This document shows positions 22,337 through 35,300 of a DNA stretch of 64,000 nucleotides, piece by piece; position 1 is the stretch's first letter; each line of letters opens with the position of its first letter. This DNA is from Lates calcarifer (taxonomy: Eukaryota; Chordata; Actinopteri; Centropomidae): positions 21,877,504 through 21,941,503 of the forward strand of contig NC_066847.1 of assembly GCF_001640805.2 (NCBI RefSeq), given 5' to 3'. Under the pieces are notes generated by a model, which worked only from the letters and a program-made list of their open reading frames with translations, was not told the origin of the DNA and ran no database searches. The position numbers and the translations under genes are program-made.

Positions 22337-25114
22337 TTACTGGCCCTCCTCCTCACGCAGGAACTGGAATACGGAGGAGAAATCTTTATTGGCATAACCA
22401 CGTGCACACATCATACGGTACATCTGATGAGCTAAGGAGCCGAGGGGGACAGGAGTCTTTGTGTTGGTGGCTGTGTTCTGAGCGAGGCCTAAATCCTAAA
22501 AAAAGAAAAGCAAACATACATTAGAAAAACCAGTGGAGCAGAAAATTAAACTCTAAACCCAAAACCACCAGTCCACACACCACAGAGAATTTTTCTTTAT
22601 GTTGTCATAATATGGGCTTGATTCCTTTTTAAGAGGGATGTAAACTGCAGCTGAATAGTTCATTGCATTGCATTTAACTTGTGTGACCAAAGACAGAAAC
22701 TCTTTATTTTTTTAATATGGTCTCTTCAGTCCCTGTTACATGCATTGCATTCGACACATTGACTGACTTATGAATCTGATAAATACACAGCAGTATGATT
22801 GAGGAAAAAATCCACTTAAAGCAAAACATGAATATATTTTTGTGTCTTTTTCAGCTCATGATTTCTCTACAATAATTAAAGCAAACATAACTATCACCTC
22901 ATATTTGTGATGACAATGGCAACACACATGGAATTTTTGTGGAAACACTATTGCTCAAACTGAAAAGCAGGCCTGGGAAATGGAGTCTTGTACAGTGAGC
23001 ATAACATGACTTCAAACTGACCTTAGCCATCAGCTGGGTGCCGAAGCCTCCCTGGTAGTTATTCCCAGAGGGGACTCCCTCCATGACTCCAGGCACAGGG
23101 TTGTAAGTGTCACTAGACCAGCACCGGCCTGAGCTCATGTTCAGGATTTTGGCCAACAGTTTAGGATCAAGACCAAGTCTGTGAGCGAAGTCAAATTTCA
23201 TGTTAAAGGAAATATACTACGACTGCATATACTGACGTGATTTATTATCAGCTTCCTGACTGTGCTCACCTGATTCCCAGGTTCATTGTCTCTGAAGTAC
23301 CAATCATTCCAATGGCTAAAAGCATGTTGTTGCAGATTTTAGCAGCCTGTAACAGATGACAGAGTATTAGTATTCAATAACCTCAACACCAGGGTAAATA
23401 CTCATATTTTTAGGACTGTTACAATTTTTATTTGTACAAAATTGATTAAAAAGCACATATGCACTTGAGCAGCTACTGTCTTTACACACATAACTAAAAA
23501 AAAGAAAAAAAAGAAACACACTTCCTCATCTGAATCACAAATGCATCCTGTCATTTCTGAATTAATAAAAAATCTCTGCTCATACCTGTCCAGTTCCAAC
23601 TTGACCGCAGTACACCACATTGGCTCCCATGCAGCTGAGTAGTTCTTTGGCTGCAGTAAATTCCTCCTCTGCTCCACCAACCATAAAAGTCAGTTTACCC
23701 GAACTAGCGGCACCCACACCTGGGAATGGGAAATCAGGCTTACATACAACAAACCATGTGCAAGCGTGCAGTCATGGTTGGTATATAGCGCAGGATCTTT
23801 TTTGAGTCTAAATAAAAGCACACTGAAAATCTAAATCATATGATTTAGATCAAATTAATCATGGTAATAAAAGCAGTATTCTCCAAGTAGCTGGAATAGC
23901 AGCTACTATCCTTTATGATACGTGTTTAGCACAGTATGAAAAATTTGTTCATTTTGTTCATGTAAGAACTATGGAAAATTCAGTTCTTATGACACTTTAC
24001 ACTGAAGTTCATACTACTGTTTTAGTGAACAGAAACCGTATGAAAGCCCCATCCAAAGTGTTTTGTTGCCCAACAATAGCCATGGTTTATTCTGCCTCAC
24101 CACTGTTCATTCTCTTGATACACAAAACTCTCTCGGGAAAACAGAGGTGCGGAAAATGTTCACTGAGATACAATAGAGAGATACTGAAATAACTAAGTTT
24201 AAATGTCTTTGCTGCACATCGATTCCCATCTCTCTCCCTCATTTGCAATTTACTGTAATCTCTGTAGTTTGGTAGTGTCAGCTCTCTAATCCACACTTAA
24301 AATGTTTGGAAAAAAAATAGCAACCAAATGGCTACAAAATATAATTTTAACAGTGTTGAAGAATAATCCTGAATAAATAAATTAATGTCTGATTGATGTT
24401 TAAAGCTTTTGGAATGGAAAAAGAAAAAAGAACTATGAATGTAGCCTCTCTCAAAACCGGGTTACAAGGTGACTCATAGCAATTATTACAAATGAGAAAG
24501 CAGTACTGCATGCAAGGCTAAAAGCTACACAAAAAGAATAAAACGGACACATATTAGAAAAAATACAATAAATGGGAAACCATTACAGCCATAATAATAT
24601 TAAAAACAGGTCAGTCCTTAAACAAAAATATTTGGATGAGGACAATAAACTATGTAGCCTGCTCTCAGTCAGCATGTCAGTCCTAAGCCTTCGGACTTTG
24701 TAGGAAAAAGTTTGGTCAGCCTTCGTCTATTCAGGAACAGCTGTTTCTGTATCTATGTTTCTGGTACATTTGACGGTGCATTCAGGTTCACATGGGGTTA
24801 AAAGCACAGTAACACAATAACCAGGTGCAAGCCACATGGGTGCCAAGAAATTAACCAACATAGTCTTATAATTAATCTTAAAGTTTACAGGAAGCTAATG
24901 GAGAGAGGCCAAAGTGGGTGTAATACATTTCCCCCCAGTCTTTGGGAGCAGTCTGCCAGCAGCACTTTGTATGAAGTAGAATTTGGAAAGACTGAACTGG
25001 TGGAAACAGGTGGTCAGTCAAGCCAAAGAAACATAACAAAAGCATGGGTAATAGATGCACACAGAATCACAGTAGTTTATATATATATATATATATATAT
25101 ACATATATATATAC

Positions 25115-25153
<39 letters not shown>

Positions 25154-28100
25154 CACACACGCACGAGATGTAAAATGCAGGATTTAACAACTGAGTTAAC
25201 ACATTGGAGCTGAAATTTGTATGGTTTACAAAATATGATAAACAGCTTTATCGGAACAGATAGCTACAACCTCCGATTTGGTTTCATTGAATGAGGTTCA
25301 ACCACAACAGTTACTGAGATGAGAAAGATCAGTGAGTCAACTGCATAGCACAGAAAACTGATGGTGAATTACTTTTTCAGGAGATGCCACATAGTATAGA
25401 TGGATAATAAATTTGACATTAGATCTTTTAGGAAATTAAGTACACATAAGGGCAGGTATTTAAATACTTTTTTTAAAACTAAAAAAATATGGGATATATG
25501 ACCGATTATTTGAATTATGCAAAAATGATTAAAAACTGTGTCCAACCTACTACTAATTTCTCAAATAAAAAGGCAGGTGAAACATGCCCCAACATAACCA
25601 TGTATCAAGAGAGACACAAAATTACTAGTCTATGAATCAAAAGAGAAAAGGCGCAAAGCTTTCTTGGGTGGGACAATCATGGTTAGTCTACTAAGCACAT
25701 AACATGCCCTCTGATTACAACAACAAAGCCGTTAGAAAACATGTTTGTGGATTTTCCCCAGCTGATGCGTTCCTTTTAGCTATGCAACTGCTAAAACTTA
25801 ACTTAGACTTAAACTAGAGAAACGATGTGCTTCTTCAAATGTTTTATCATTTAAAGAAGTATGAACGGCTACCTGATTCTTTAGAGTGCTTTGGAGGGGA
25901 AAACTCATCTGAAAAATACATGACCTGAAGATATTACTTTCCAACATGACCTATTTATTGTTTAGGAATGTTTACTAGAAAACAGCACGGTCACTCCCTG
26001 TCACATGTCCCAGATTTAAATCTCTGCCTTGAAATTAAAATATACAAAGTTTCTAATTAATACTCTTCTCTTCTACACCACCAGTTCACCAGTCTCAATT
26101 TTTAGTTATTTCAGAACTTTCCAGTCGGAGCAAAAATGAAAGATGGCAGTTATCTCATCGTGCCATTTTTTTCACATGGAGAAACGGCTATCAGACACAT
26201 GCTGACTCAATTATGTCCCCACCACCATGTGTGCTTTTATGCTTAAGCTTTAACCACACTGGGTTAAACAGTCACGGCCATGCCACTGTACTCCTTTTGA
26301 TTTCTGTCTGACCACTGGAGATGTTCAAAAAAATTCATTTAGGAGCAAAAGCCTGATGAATAACATGGCATATTAAATAACATATTAAAGTATGACAGAA
26401 TGACAATATGACAGTTTGCACAAGTTAAACTGCTGCTACCACACGCATGCCAACACACATTCACACACTGAGAAGTTCAAGCAGGAAAGCAGGATAACTT
26501 TAATCCATGCACACTACCACAGGACGGAAGCATATAAATCATTACTAATCTTTAGGGCCAGACCATAAAATGGACCAACTTCAATTCAAAGAAAGTGGCT
26601 GTCCTGTCCTGGCAGGCCAGGTTCAAACAAACGATTTCTGTGTGGACCCCCAAGAAACTCAGACAGCACACACTTAACAGTTAGGAACATTTGTGCAGGC
26701 AGGAGGCTGCTCCTCCTCTTTCTCCACCTCCTCTTCCTCAGATATTGGTGCACTTTATTAACCAGGACTTCAGCAAAAAAAGCAGCATGTGCAAGTGACA
26801 ACACTGAATTTGCCACCACAGAAATAGTAAGTGCAACTTGACATGTATTGAGGTAGCTGGTGAGTGCAGCTGATATATTGCCCAGTTCCATGTAAATAAG
26901 AGCCCTTTCCCTGTATTTCACACAGAACACATGAGGTAAACTGTAATACTGTAGGAAGCCATTTTATCACAAGGTATATTGTTGAACCTACATTTTTAAT
27001 ACTGTAAAATTGGATGAATGTTTGATTTATTGAACCCCGTTGCTCATCTATTTATTTCAGAAGGTTGACTAATTATTAGAGGCATCTCTCAGTATAATGC
27101 AGTACAGGTCACAGCACTAAAAGGGCCCCCAAAACAACTATAAAATTTAACAGACACCTCTTAAAAACAGTTAAATCAAAATGCATTATAACCTCTGTGA
27201 AGGCAGCGTAGGTAAAACTAGTGCAGTGCAGGGCTGTTGTATTACACTGCACTAGTTTTATCTAGATGAAGTCAACCTGATAAAGTCACAACTGTGTCTA
27301 TGTATTTTGAGATTAGGCGGCAAAAGGTAGTCTAAATTATACGATCTAAATCATGGTCGAAAATCTAAAATTTACCTCCCGATACAGGTGCATCCATAAA
27401 AACTGCGCCCATCTTGTCTGCAGCAGCAGCCATCTCCTTCGAAACAGAGGGGTCGATAGTGCTGGAGTCAATGAGGAGGGAGCCTTTCTTTACCTTTCTG
27501 TCGAGAAAAATATATAATGGTTAGGAGGACCTGGGATAACGTCATGAGCTTATCTTGCACATATTAAAAGAGAAAGGAAGACATACTTGAGAATGCCATT
27601 GGGACCAGTGTACACATCTATGACATTGGGACTAGAGGGGAGCATGGTGATAATGCGGTCAGCTTTGTCTGCAACCTCAGCAGGATTATCCACAATCTGA
27701 GGCAACACACAAAATCATAGGGGTTACAAGAGAACAAACAGGAGAAATATTTTAAAATAATAAACAGACTTGTGTGCATTTTACTGTCCCACCTGAGCAC
27801 CCAGCTCTTGCACTTCTTTGCAAGATTCTGGGAACACATCTGTAGCAATGAGTGGGTATCCGTGCTTCAGTAAGTTCTTTGCCATTGGGTTTCCCATATT
27901 TCCCAGACCAATGAACCCCACCGGTGTCTTTGAGGCCATGGACCTTGAGGAGACTAAAACATAAAAGCCAAATGGATCAGACACATTATCCTTGTCACAT
28001 ATTAATTATCAGGAGACAAAAAACAAGCAAATAATTTTCCACAATTTTTACAAAACATGTTTCTTTATATATCTAAATTTGAGTATTCATTAAGAGCGAT

Positions 28101-29058
28101 TTTAAATCATTTTAGGGTGAGCAGTTGCTCAGCTGTTACCTCTTACAAAGGCCTAATGTTCCATTTAAATTTCATTTACATTTCAACCTAACATGGTCGC
28201 CCTTCAGTGTCAAAGTCATCTGATTTAATGATACCCAGGTTTACTTAAGTATGCCTCGATAAAAAGGTCATTCTTTCATAACACAAGCAAACTTATTTCA
28301 ATGTTAAAAGACACAAGTCAAAGAAATATGTTTTAATCCTTAGTTTATGTTAAAAAATAACACAAAGCCAAGATACAGCGTATACCCTTCTGTTAGATTA
28401 TACTACTATTACACTACTACTTTGTTTGCCCAAATACTGCCAGCTAAATAAGAACACAACGTTATGCAACCTGGAAAAAACTATTATAAGCTAGCTAGCT
28501 ATCGAATGTTTTCAATAAAACATTGAGTAAATAAGTTTACATTTTCCCTCACAGAAACACCTTTAACTTCTGTTTAATATGTAACAAACAACACAACACC
28601 ACCTACCACCTTTCTGCAAAGTGCAGGGTGACTGGCATTACATAATGTGCCTAAAAAGCCAGGGTACAGTAGGACAATAAGGATATTTTCACCCGCCAGC
28701 GTTTTGAAATACTGTAGTGGAGACGAGTTAGCTGTTTGTATGTAGCTCTGGCAAACGACCCGCCAAAACTCCTTAGACAGTAAATTGAGAGCTAGAGAAC
28801 CTGCAGCAGCAGAAGCACCAACAGAGGAAACCCACTCCAGCCAAACGAACTCAAACTTCTCTTCAAACATTTCAAACAAAACTAGTGTTTTTTCATGCCA
28901 CAGAGGGCCTTCAAGTTACAGCACGAGTTTCTAATGTAAGCGCAGCGACGTGAACATTGCGTACACGGTCTCAGTTTGTTCTCCTTACCAAGTACAAAGT
29001 CAACATGCCTGCAACACCTTCCAACTAGGTACCGAGACCCTCTCAACACAGCGGCCAT
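22337..29058 (-). CDS. hibadhb: 3-hydroxyisobutyrate dehydrogenase, mitochondrial (HIBADH)
   Basis: Eight exons with consistent phases give 329 aa: 29058-28989, 27953-27793, 27696-27587, 27497-27376, 23719-23586, 23346-23270, 23178-23022 and 22495-22337. The enzyme oxidises 3-hydroxyisobutyrate to methylmalonate semialdehyde with NAD+ in mitochondrial valine breakdown. Visible features are an Arg/Cys-rich, acid-poor N-terminus of about 30 residues (presequence-like), the Rossmann motif GLGNMG at 39-44, the substrate-binding DAPVSGG at 149-155, and the catalytic Lys202 in GTGQAAKICNNM. The C-terminal domain is highly conserved (GLDPKLLAKILNMSSGRCWS). Length matches the human enzyme (336 aa). 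The start is the only Met upstream of the transit peptide in exon 1. Exons 1 and 2 are joined in phase 1 across a 1.0-kb intron. The gene diverges from tax1bp1b. Confidence 0.96.
25078..25162. repeat. (AT)n/(AC)n compound microsatellite
   Basis: AT units interspersed with ACAT and AC runs over about 85 bp. Confidence 0.9.
27170..27310. mobile_element. MITE-like fish repeat with 16-bp inverted arms
   Basis: TAAAACTAGTGCAGTG (27213-27228) and its exact reverse complement (27245-27260) flank a 16-nt spacer. The following CTAGATGAAGTCAACCTGAT resembles a common fish interspersed repeat that reads CTAGGTGTACCTAATAAAGT. Family membership is from memory of such repeats. Outer boundaries and target duplications are not resolved. 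Confidence 0.45.
27954..28988 (-). other. hibadhb intron 1
   Basis: A 1.03-kb intron, donor GTAAGG after codon 24 and acceptor TTTTAG. AT-rich, with no recognisable element. Confidence 0.8.
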
Positions 29059-29083
29059 GCTTCTTTCCTCTTGACCTTACGTG

Positions 29084-29126
29084 TGACGTAACAGTACGTA
29101 CGTTAATGACGGTTCTCCCGTCCAAT
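29084..29126 (-). promoter_or_regulatory. hibadhb proximal promoter motifs
   Basis: TGACGTAA (29084-29091, a CRE/ATF-like site), a GTACGTACGT palindrome, and CCAAT on the plus strand (29122-29126), all within 70 bp upstream of the start codon. A GC-box-like GGGGGCGGGCC lies further out near 29179-29189. The role is inferred from position and motif. Confidence 0.45.
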
Positions 29127-29317
29127 CAAACTACAGAGCTTCGCAGCACAGCCTCCCAAATTCAGCCACTGAGCTGTAGGGGGCGGGCCTAAGGTATATA
29201 CAGACTTTCATATCAACAGTAAGCTTTGTTAAATTCCTTTATAATGTGCATATTTATACTTTAGATTGACGTAAATCTCTCAAGGTATCTCAGAGGCTTT
29301 GTTCTAGTAGAGCTACA

Positions 29318-29790
29318 TCTAATCTGTTGGGAGAAGTTTCTCAGATCCTTTACTTCAGTAAAAGTAGCAATACCACACAAGCACAGTAACACAAAGTAGC
29401 ATAATAGATCATCCATTATGATACTTCGTGTTATATTAATATTGTGTATATTACCTCATGTAAAGCAGAATTTGACGAAAACCACTATGCATTTTTGTGT
29501 GTGCCACAATTCATGTGGGCTGGGCACGTGTATGTGAATGACACACAAGCTAACTGACTAACCATTTCTGATACTTTGATCTGTAAACATTTGCCTGCTA
29601 TAGTTGGCGAGAGTGGAGCTAATTTTAACCATATACGGTTAATCTGATCTATATTTATGATATTAAGTTGAGATTGATCTTGCCATGTAAAATCTTTATA
29701 TACAAAGTAAATAAATGTAGCGAAGTATAGAATATATTCCCCACTAAAATAGAGTAGAGCAGAAGTATAAAGAAAATGTTGTTTAGTTAG
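29318..29790 (+). mobile_element. degraded interspersed fish repeat
   Basis: The left part (CTTCAGTAAAAGTAGCAAT at 29353 onward) and the right part (TAAATGTAGCGAAGTATAGA, then GAGTAGAGCAGAAGTATAAA) resemble the two ends of a very common teleost non-coding repeat rich in 'AAGTAAAAGTA' and 'GTAGTGGAGTAGAAGTATAAAG' units. The copy is diverged. The class and exact limits are uncertain. Confidence 0.4.
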
Positions 29791-29889
29791 TTTCATTCCA
29801 CCGCCGTTTATCCAATAATTTTTAAGAAAAAAAAAGATTTAAATTAAATGTTCCATGTAATGTATGTGAAAGCATTCAGTACACTATTA

Positions 29890-29934
29890 TAATATAATCG
29901 TTGTCATAGCCCTGTTATGACAACGATTATATTA
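29890..29934. repeat. perfect 19-bp inverted repeat, 7-nt loop
   Basis: TAATATAATCGTTGTCATA (29890-29908) is the exact reverse complement of 29916-29934, with GCCCTGT between. It lies about 240 bp upstream of the first tax1bp1b exon's ATG. It could be a cruciform, a small palindromic MITE remnant or a transcribed hairpin. Confidence 0.9.
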
Positions 29935-30005
29935 CAATGGTGCATTGATATTATAATGTATCTTTAAATAATCGTTTAATTGTTTGTGACATTATTTTTT
30001 GTTTC

Positions 30006-30080
30006 CATTGGTAATTTGTTTCAGTCGGGTTTCAGTCGGGTGGGATTCCCAAGCAAGTCCCCATTCCGGAAATGACGTAA
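30006..30080 (+). promoter_or_regulatory. tax1bp1b proximal promoter
   Basis: In order: inverted CCAAT (ATTGG, 30006-30010), a tandem 11-mer TTCAGTCGGGT twice (30020-30041), kB-like GGGATTCCC (30042-30050), ETS-type CCGGAA (30066-30071) and ATF/CREB-type TGACGTAA (30073-30080). The cluster ends about 95 bp upstream of the first ATG in the presumed 5' exon. No TATA box is seen. Motifs are visible; activity is inferred. Confidence 0.5.
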
Positions 30081-30174
30081 TGTTGTTATTATTCCAGGAA
30101 GAGGGCAGGGGAAAGCACTGAACTGCGTCAACAATTGTTTTCATGATACACTCGGAATTCAACTTCTGTTCAAC

Positions 30175-32294
30175 ATGGCAACTCGGTACGTTTATGGTTT
30201 ATCTTACAAATGTAACTGATAAAACCGTTTGACATGGGTTTTTAGAAGCTACCTCGAAAGACAGCGTTGCTGTACTGTTTACGTTAGCTAACCTTGTCCT
30301 CCAGTTGATAGCAATGCTCTGTAGTTAGCTGCTATGTTTTTCGTTAAGGGCGTTGTAACGGTGCTAACTTAACTCTGTGTGATTCACTAGGTAAAGTGAA
30401 TATTTTGCTCAGTAGTTTATACATTTCATTGGGACAAATGTGTATGTGCCCTGCTTTGAACATGTATCCTTGTTCTATAAAGTATGTGGCTAACGATAGC
30501 TAGTTAGCTGCGTAGCTAACTTAGCCAGATTTGATCACTGTATTCACATTAGGCCTCGCCGCGTAGTTTGTAGTTGCCATTTGTCCATTTCAGCAATTAA
30601 CGGTGGACTTACGATAGTTTTTACATCAGATTGACAACCTCGCCGATCACTGTAGACGACAGTGTGGTTCAGAGTTTCCGATCATTATCCGATGAAATGT
30701 TTTGACTGTCACAGGCCTAATTACGACGGGTAAAATTATATCAGCTGAGGCCCAAATGGAAAACCCACCCTGAAGCCATCATGTGGCCTTGTTTTTAATG
30801 TTTAAGTTTAATGTAAGTTGTTGTCAAAAAGAGTGTCTCTGCTGTCGTCTAAATTTGGTGGCATATGACAGTTTTTAATGTATCAGTACATAGAGTGGTC
30901 TAATATACATATTGGGTCAATACTATTGATGGTACTAAAAGTAAAGCTATTTTGCCAAAGGTAACATGTCCAGTACATTAACAGTAACAGTAAAGTATTT
31001 CTACTTTATTGGTAGAAATACTGGAGGATTGGTCTGTTTTTTTTTTTCATTTAGAACTGCTGTGTCACTTTTGCATTTGAGGAAGGAAGCTGTCATCAAA
31101 ATCTTGAGGACAGGACCCAGTGTCACATAATCCTTTGCATACCTGTCAGCATTATCAGTGTAACTGTTTCAAAAGTCAACATTTACACCTAGAATTGTGA
31201 AGTATTACACAGCCATCTTGTATATATCAGAAATTTGGTCTTCAGTCATTAGTAAAAACATCATATGAACTTGACAAAGTCCAAGGACACTTAGATGTGT
31301 AATTAGCTTAAGACTAATACTAAATTTAAGTCAGTTATGATTATAAGTTATTATTATAAGTTATAGTTAATTTAAAAAAAATTCTATGGCTGGTATCATT
31401 AGCCATTTGTTTGCTCAGCATGTGTGGAAGTAAACTTTGAGGTCATGGACCTTCCCTGGGTTTCTCCCTGAAAAATCACCATTTTTTGCTGGTCATTTGA
31501 CAACAAATTCCTTTCCTTTTTTTTTTTTTTTCAAATCTGACATTTCCAAAATTGGGACACAGATTACATAAGATGCAAACATGTCATCTGTTCTTGCTGA
31601 TTAAGCAACAAACTCTAAACCACAAAAAAGAAAAAAACAGTCACTCTGATATTATGATATTAACCATGATCATGTACTGTCACCAGCAGACATCTGTCTA
31701 CTGTATACTTAAAAAATTGTAATAGATGAATTGAGGAAAAACACTGTGACTTAAAATGTAAGATAGAAATGGCCATGTCCTGGGTTACATTCCTTTGAGG
31801 CTTAAATGATTACCTGAGAGTTTGTATTTGAGTCTAAGAAGAGACTACAGCAGACTGGGATTGCAAATGATGGATCAAACATTTTAATATGGGTCTAGAT
31901 TGTAAAAACACTGTTCCTTATCCTTAAATAATGATTATATTTGCCGCCTAAAACTCACTATGGCACTGTGAATATCAAAATGGTCAGCCTGAGCAAAAAG
32001 AGGACACATTCTCGCATTAAAATGCTTGTTCTTGGCAGTGTTATTAAATTATTATTCAAACAGTTTTTACTGTAAACTAGACAGTGGATAGAACAAACAT
32101 GGTAGTCAATAACAGTATAAAGTAATTGTAAGAATCTCAGAATTAATTTAACATCCTTGTATAGAACTGGTTTGCCTCTTCAGTTATTCACAGTCACTGT
32201 AAAGAGTGTTATTTTAGATGTTTCTGTGCTTATTGTATGTCCCTAATCATTCAATCATTTTATTGCTGATCTCTTCCTTTGTAGCCACTGCTGA
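30175..32294 (+). other. upstream ORF across the first tax1bp1b intron
   Basis: If the presumed 5' exon ends at 30185 (ACTCG before GTACGT) and joins 32285 (after TTTGTAG), the mRNA contains ATG-GCA-ACT-CGC-CAC-TGC-TGA, a six-codon ORF. It ends 7 nt before the main ATG at 32302. The exon and the ORF are inferred from splice signals. Confidence 0.4.
30186..32284 (+). other. tax1bp1b 5' intron (presumed)
   Basis: About 2.1 kb between the presumed non-coding exon and the first coding exon. AT-rich, with no recognisable gene. A T-run lies near 31515-31530. A palindromic TAAAGTATTTCTACTTTATT-like stretch near 30990-31010 recalls fish interspersed repeats. Confidence 0.55.
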
Positions 32295-32301
32295 GTGATT
32301 T

Positions 32302-35300
32302 ATGGCACTGTTCCTGGATGGGACTTTATTAGGCAACAACATGGACACATCAAACTTTGCCCATGTCATCTTCCAAAATGTGGGGAAGAGTTATCTGCCA
32401 CATGCTGCACTGGAGTGTCACTATACCCTGACGCAGTTCATCAAACCACATCCAAAGGACTGGGTTGGCATATTTAAGGTGAATATTCCTATTCAGTGTT
32501 TTAGAAGATCTTTTGAGGGCAACACATGACATAAATAATTATGAATAGTAGAAATCATAGTCTTAATACCAGAAGCTGTACGGTATGTATTCTAATGGCT
32601 AGAACATATTGGGCATGGCGTATTGAACTGAAGTCTCACATAGCTTACTGTATGTTCGCTACACTTGAACTGTGGAGCAAGGACATATCGACTATTTTTG
32701 TGAAATGGATGTATCTTTGCCAGGGGACATTCAGCAGTCTTGCCTCAGGATTACTATTTTGCAGAAAATACAGTACTAAGATTTTACTCAAAAAAGTGGC
32801 AACAAAGAATTAATTCAGTGGTGTGAAAAATTAAGAAATTGTGAGCCATTGTCATGTTTACTTGAAAAATGAACATGGCAGAGTTAATGGAGCATTTTGA
32901 CCCCCACCACACACTCTAATGTCCCACGTGGATCTTATTATAAGAGCACATTAAATCAAATACAGCCATTTATTTTAGCCTCATCTGTAGTGAATCGTGG
33001 ATGTAGAAAGAAGCATGTGGCTCCAGGCTCCAGCTTTTTATCTACCAGAAATGAGATTAAAGCTTGGATTACATCACAACAGATAAAAAAGGTGTTTGTG
33101 TGCTGATGACATTGTGGTTGTTTTTTACTCCTGAGTTTGAAGTTAGAAATACATTATACTGTTATCATGCAATAATTCCTACAGCATACAGTAATGCCAT
33201 TAAGCCAGCCAAGACAAATTGCTGCAGTTTAACATCAGAGATTTAAATTGTCTTTGTAAAACTGATGAAAACCTTATATTTAAGTTAATGTCAACGATTC
33301 ATATCTTTAGTGTGTGCTGTTCACAGTATTTTTGTAGGTTTGAGACATGGATGTGTGCAGAATTTTTTCCAAGTGCATTAAGAAATGAGGTCATGTCAGG
33401 CTGATGTCTGGAGGCTGTTTAAACACTGGTTTCAGCACTTTGTTGGAGCTGGATGCCACATCACATTGTGTTTAGCCTCAAGGTAGACACCAACTGGCAG
33501 TACAGATCTTAAAATCCCAAATTTCTGAAGGCTCCAAAACACAGAGCTGAGTTGGAAAAGGCTGAGTGGAGGATCGTAAATTGTGTAAACGTTCTTGGCA
33601 GTGCTGACAGATGAAACATTTGGTGCCAAGTTTTCGTGTTTGTATACACAGAGATACCTGGATACACTGTGCATTAGTGTTAGCTACTTACACACATTTA
33701 GTTATTTAGCTGTTGGCTACAGGTCAAGCAGAGCAGCTTCTGCTTTAGAGCTTTGCGAGTGCTACCACCTTCTCTAGGGTTTTTATCTATTTGGTCTGAT
33801 GTGAAACTAGAAAATGTCTTGACATTTCAGTCAGTTCTAGTGTGACATATGAGTACAACTGTCAGCATGATGACTAAATTGAGAATGAATTATTCTCAGA
33901 TTTTTGATTTATGCTTTCATATGTCAGCCTAAAATAATTTACAAATGTTAGATTACACACTTTTACTTGGGAAGTCAAACAAAAACTAAATATGCTATTG
34001 ATAATAAATAGATGGCAGACAGGTTCTTATTTGCTCTTGGACAAAAGCAGCCTTTGGCCCTTTGATGTTGGAACATTTACCACAGTGCCTGATGTGAGCT
34101 GTTCTCAGCTTCATGGAAGAATGTTGTTGGGACAGGTTGTCAGAGTGGCCTAGGCCAAACCAAGAACAGCTTTGTAATTAACCTGTCTTTGAGCACAGTT
34201 TCTCTGTGTGATTGATGAGTAACTTGCTCCTGAATTTACACAGTCTGACTGACAATCCATTACCTCCTGCAGCAACATTGCCACCAGCTCCTGTCAGCTT
34301 TCATGCAGTCAGAAGTCAAAACAATTTTGCTGGAATGCTGGTTAAATGTCACGTTTAAGCTAAAATACATGTTGCTTTGGTGGGCCCTGTGACCATTTTG
34401 TAAGTTCTTGGATGTTTGTGGAGATTGCAGTGTTGCCTGTGTTGTTGCAGGAATCCAGTTTTTACTGGTAGCTCTACCCCACCTCTTCCTCTCCTGCTCC
34501 TATTTATACACATTGCAGACCATTCTGTTGTAAGTGAAAGAGTTCCTCTCAGAGTTTTCACCCACCACCACCTCTGCGGCTCTAATGAGTGGACTGGTGA
34601 ACGCTAGCCCTCAGTAATGACACTCACTAACTAGGTGCATGTTTTAATTGCTTCCTGTTCTTTACTGCTCGAGGCTGGAAATGCGCTGGTAACAATTGGG
34701 GGTTTTGGAGCACCAGAGCCTTCTATCTCTGGCTCTGATGAACACTTGCAGCATTGTAGCTGTAGGCTGTTTGTACACAGGTAAGAGAATAAACTGGCCA
34801 GAGTCTGGGGGGAAAAAGCCTTCCGACATCAAAAGCAACATCTGTTGCAACAATATATATTTAAACACGATCTGTTGGCATGAATTTTTAAAATGTAATT
34901 TGGGTAAAACTTTGAAAGTCACATCATACAACTTAATCTGTATTTTGCGACAGAGGCCGGTGTAATAAGTTGGTTTGACTAGGCTTGTTGTGGATGCATG
35001 TGTGTGCCTGTGTGCGCACACCTAAAGCCAGCCCACTCGATGTGACTCTGATTTTCTTTGACAGTTTTATGGCACCGGGCAAAAGTTATAGATGTATTTT
35101 CTATACTCCCCTCCCTCATCAGCCATCAGTTAACAACACATAAAATACATATAATTACATTTTGGTTTTCATTTTCAAGTTGCCTATGTATAAAATTTTC
35201 ACCTATTTTCCTCTTCCTGTTAGAAGTGAGTTGTAGCTACATTTCCACAGTTAGGCTTGTTCATGACAAGAGCTGGGACACATGCGCATGGTTACCAGGA

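Larger units (their letters stand above)
23720..27375 (-). other. hibadhb intron 4 (3.7 kb)
   Basis: The largest hibadhb intron. It contains an AT/AC microsatellite (25078-25162) and, near the right end, a MITE-like hairpin (27213-27260). No nested gene is recognised. Open frames here lack homology cues. Confidence 0.75.
29059..30100. other. hibadhb-tax1bp1b divergent intergenic region
   Basis: About 1.1 kb between two oppositely transcribed genes. It holds the hibadhb promoter motifs on the left, a degraded fish interspersed repeat in the middle, a perfect 19-bp inverted repeat (29890-29934) and the tax1bp1b promoter on the right. Confidence 0.7.

Noticed and set aside
26586..26970. 114-codon minus-strand frame in hibadhb intron 4
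   Set aside because: No recognisable domain, no codon bias and no splice support. It lies within a confirmed intron.
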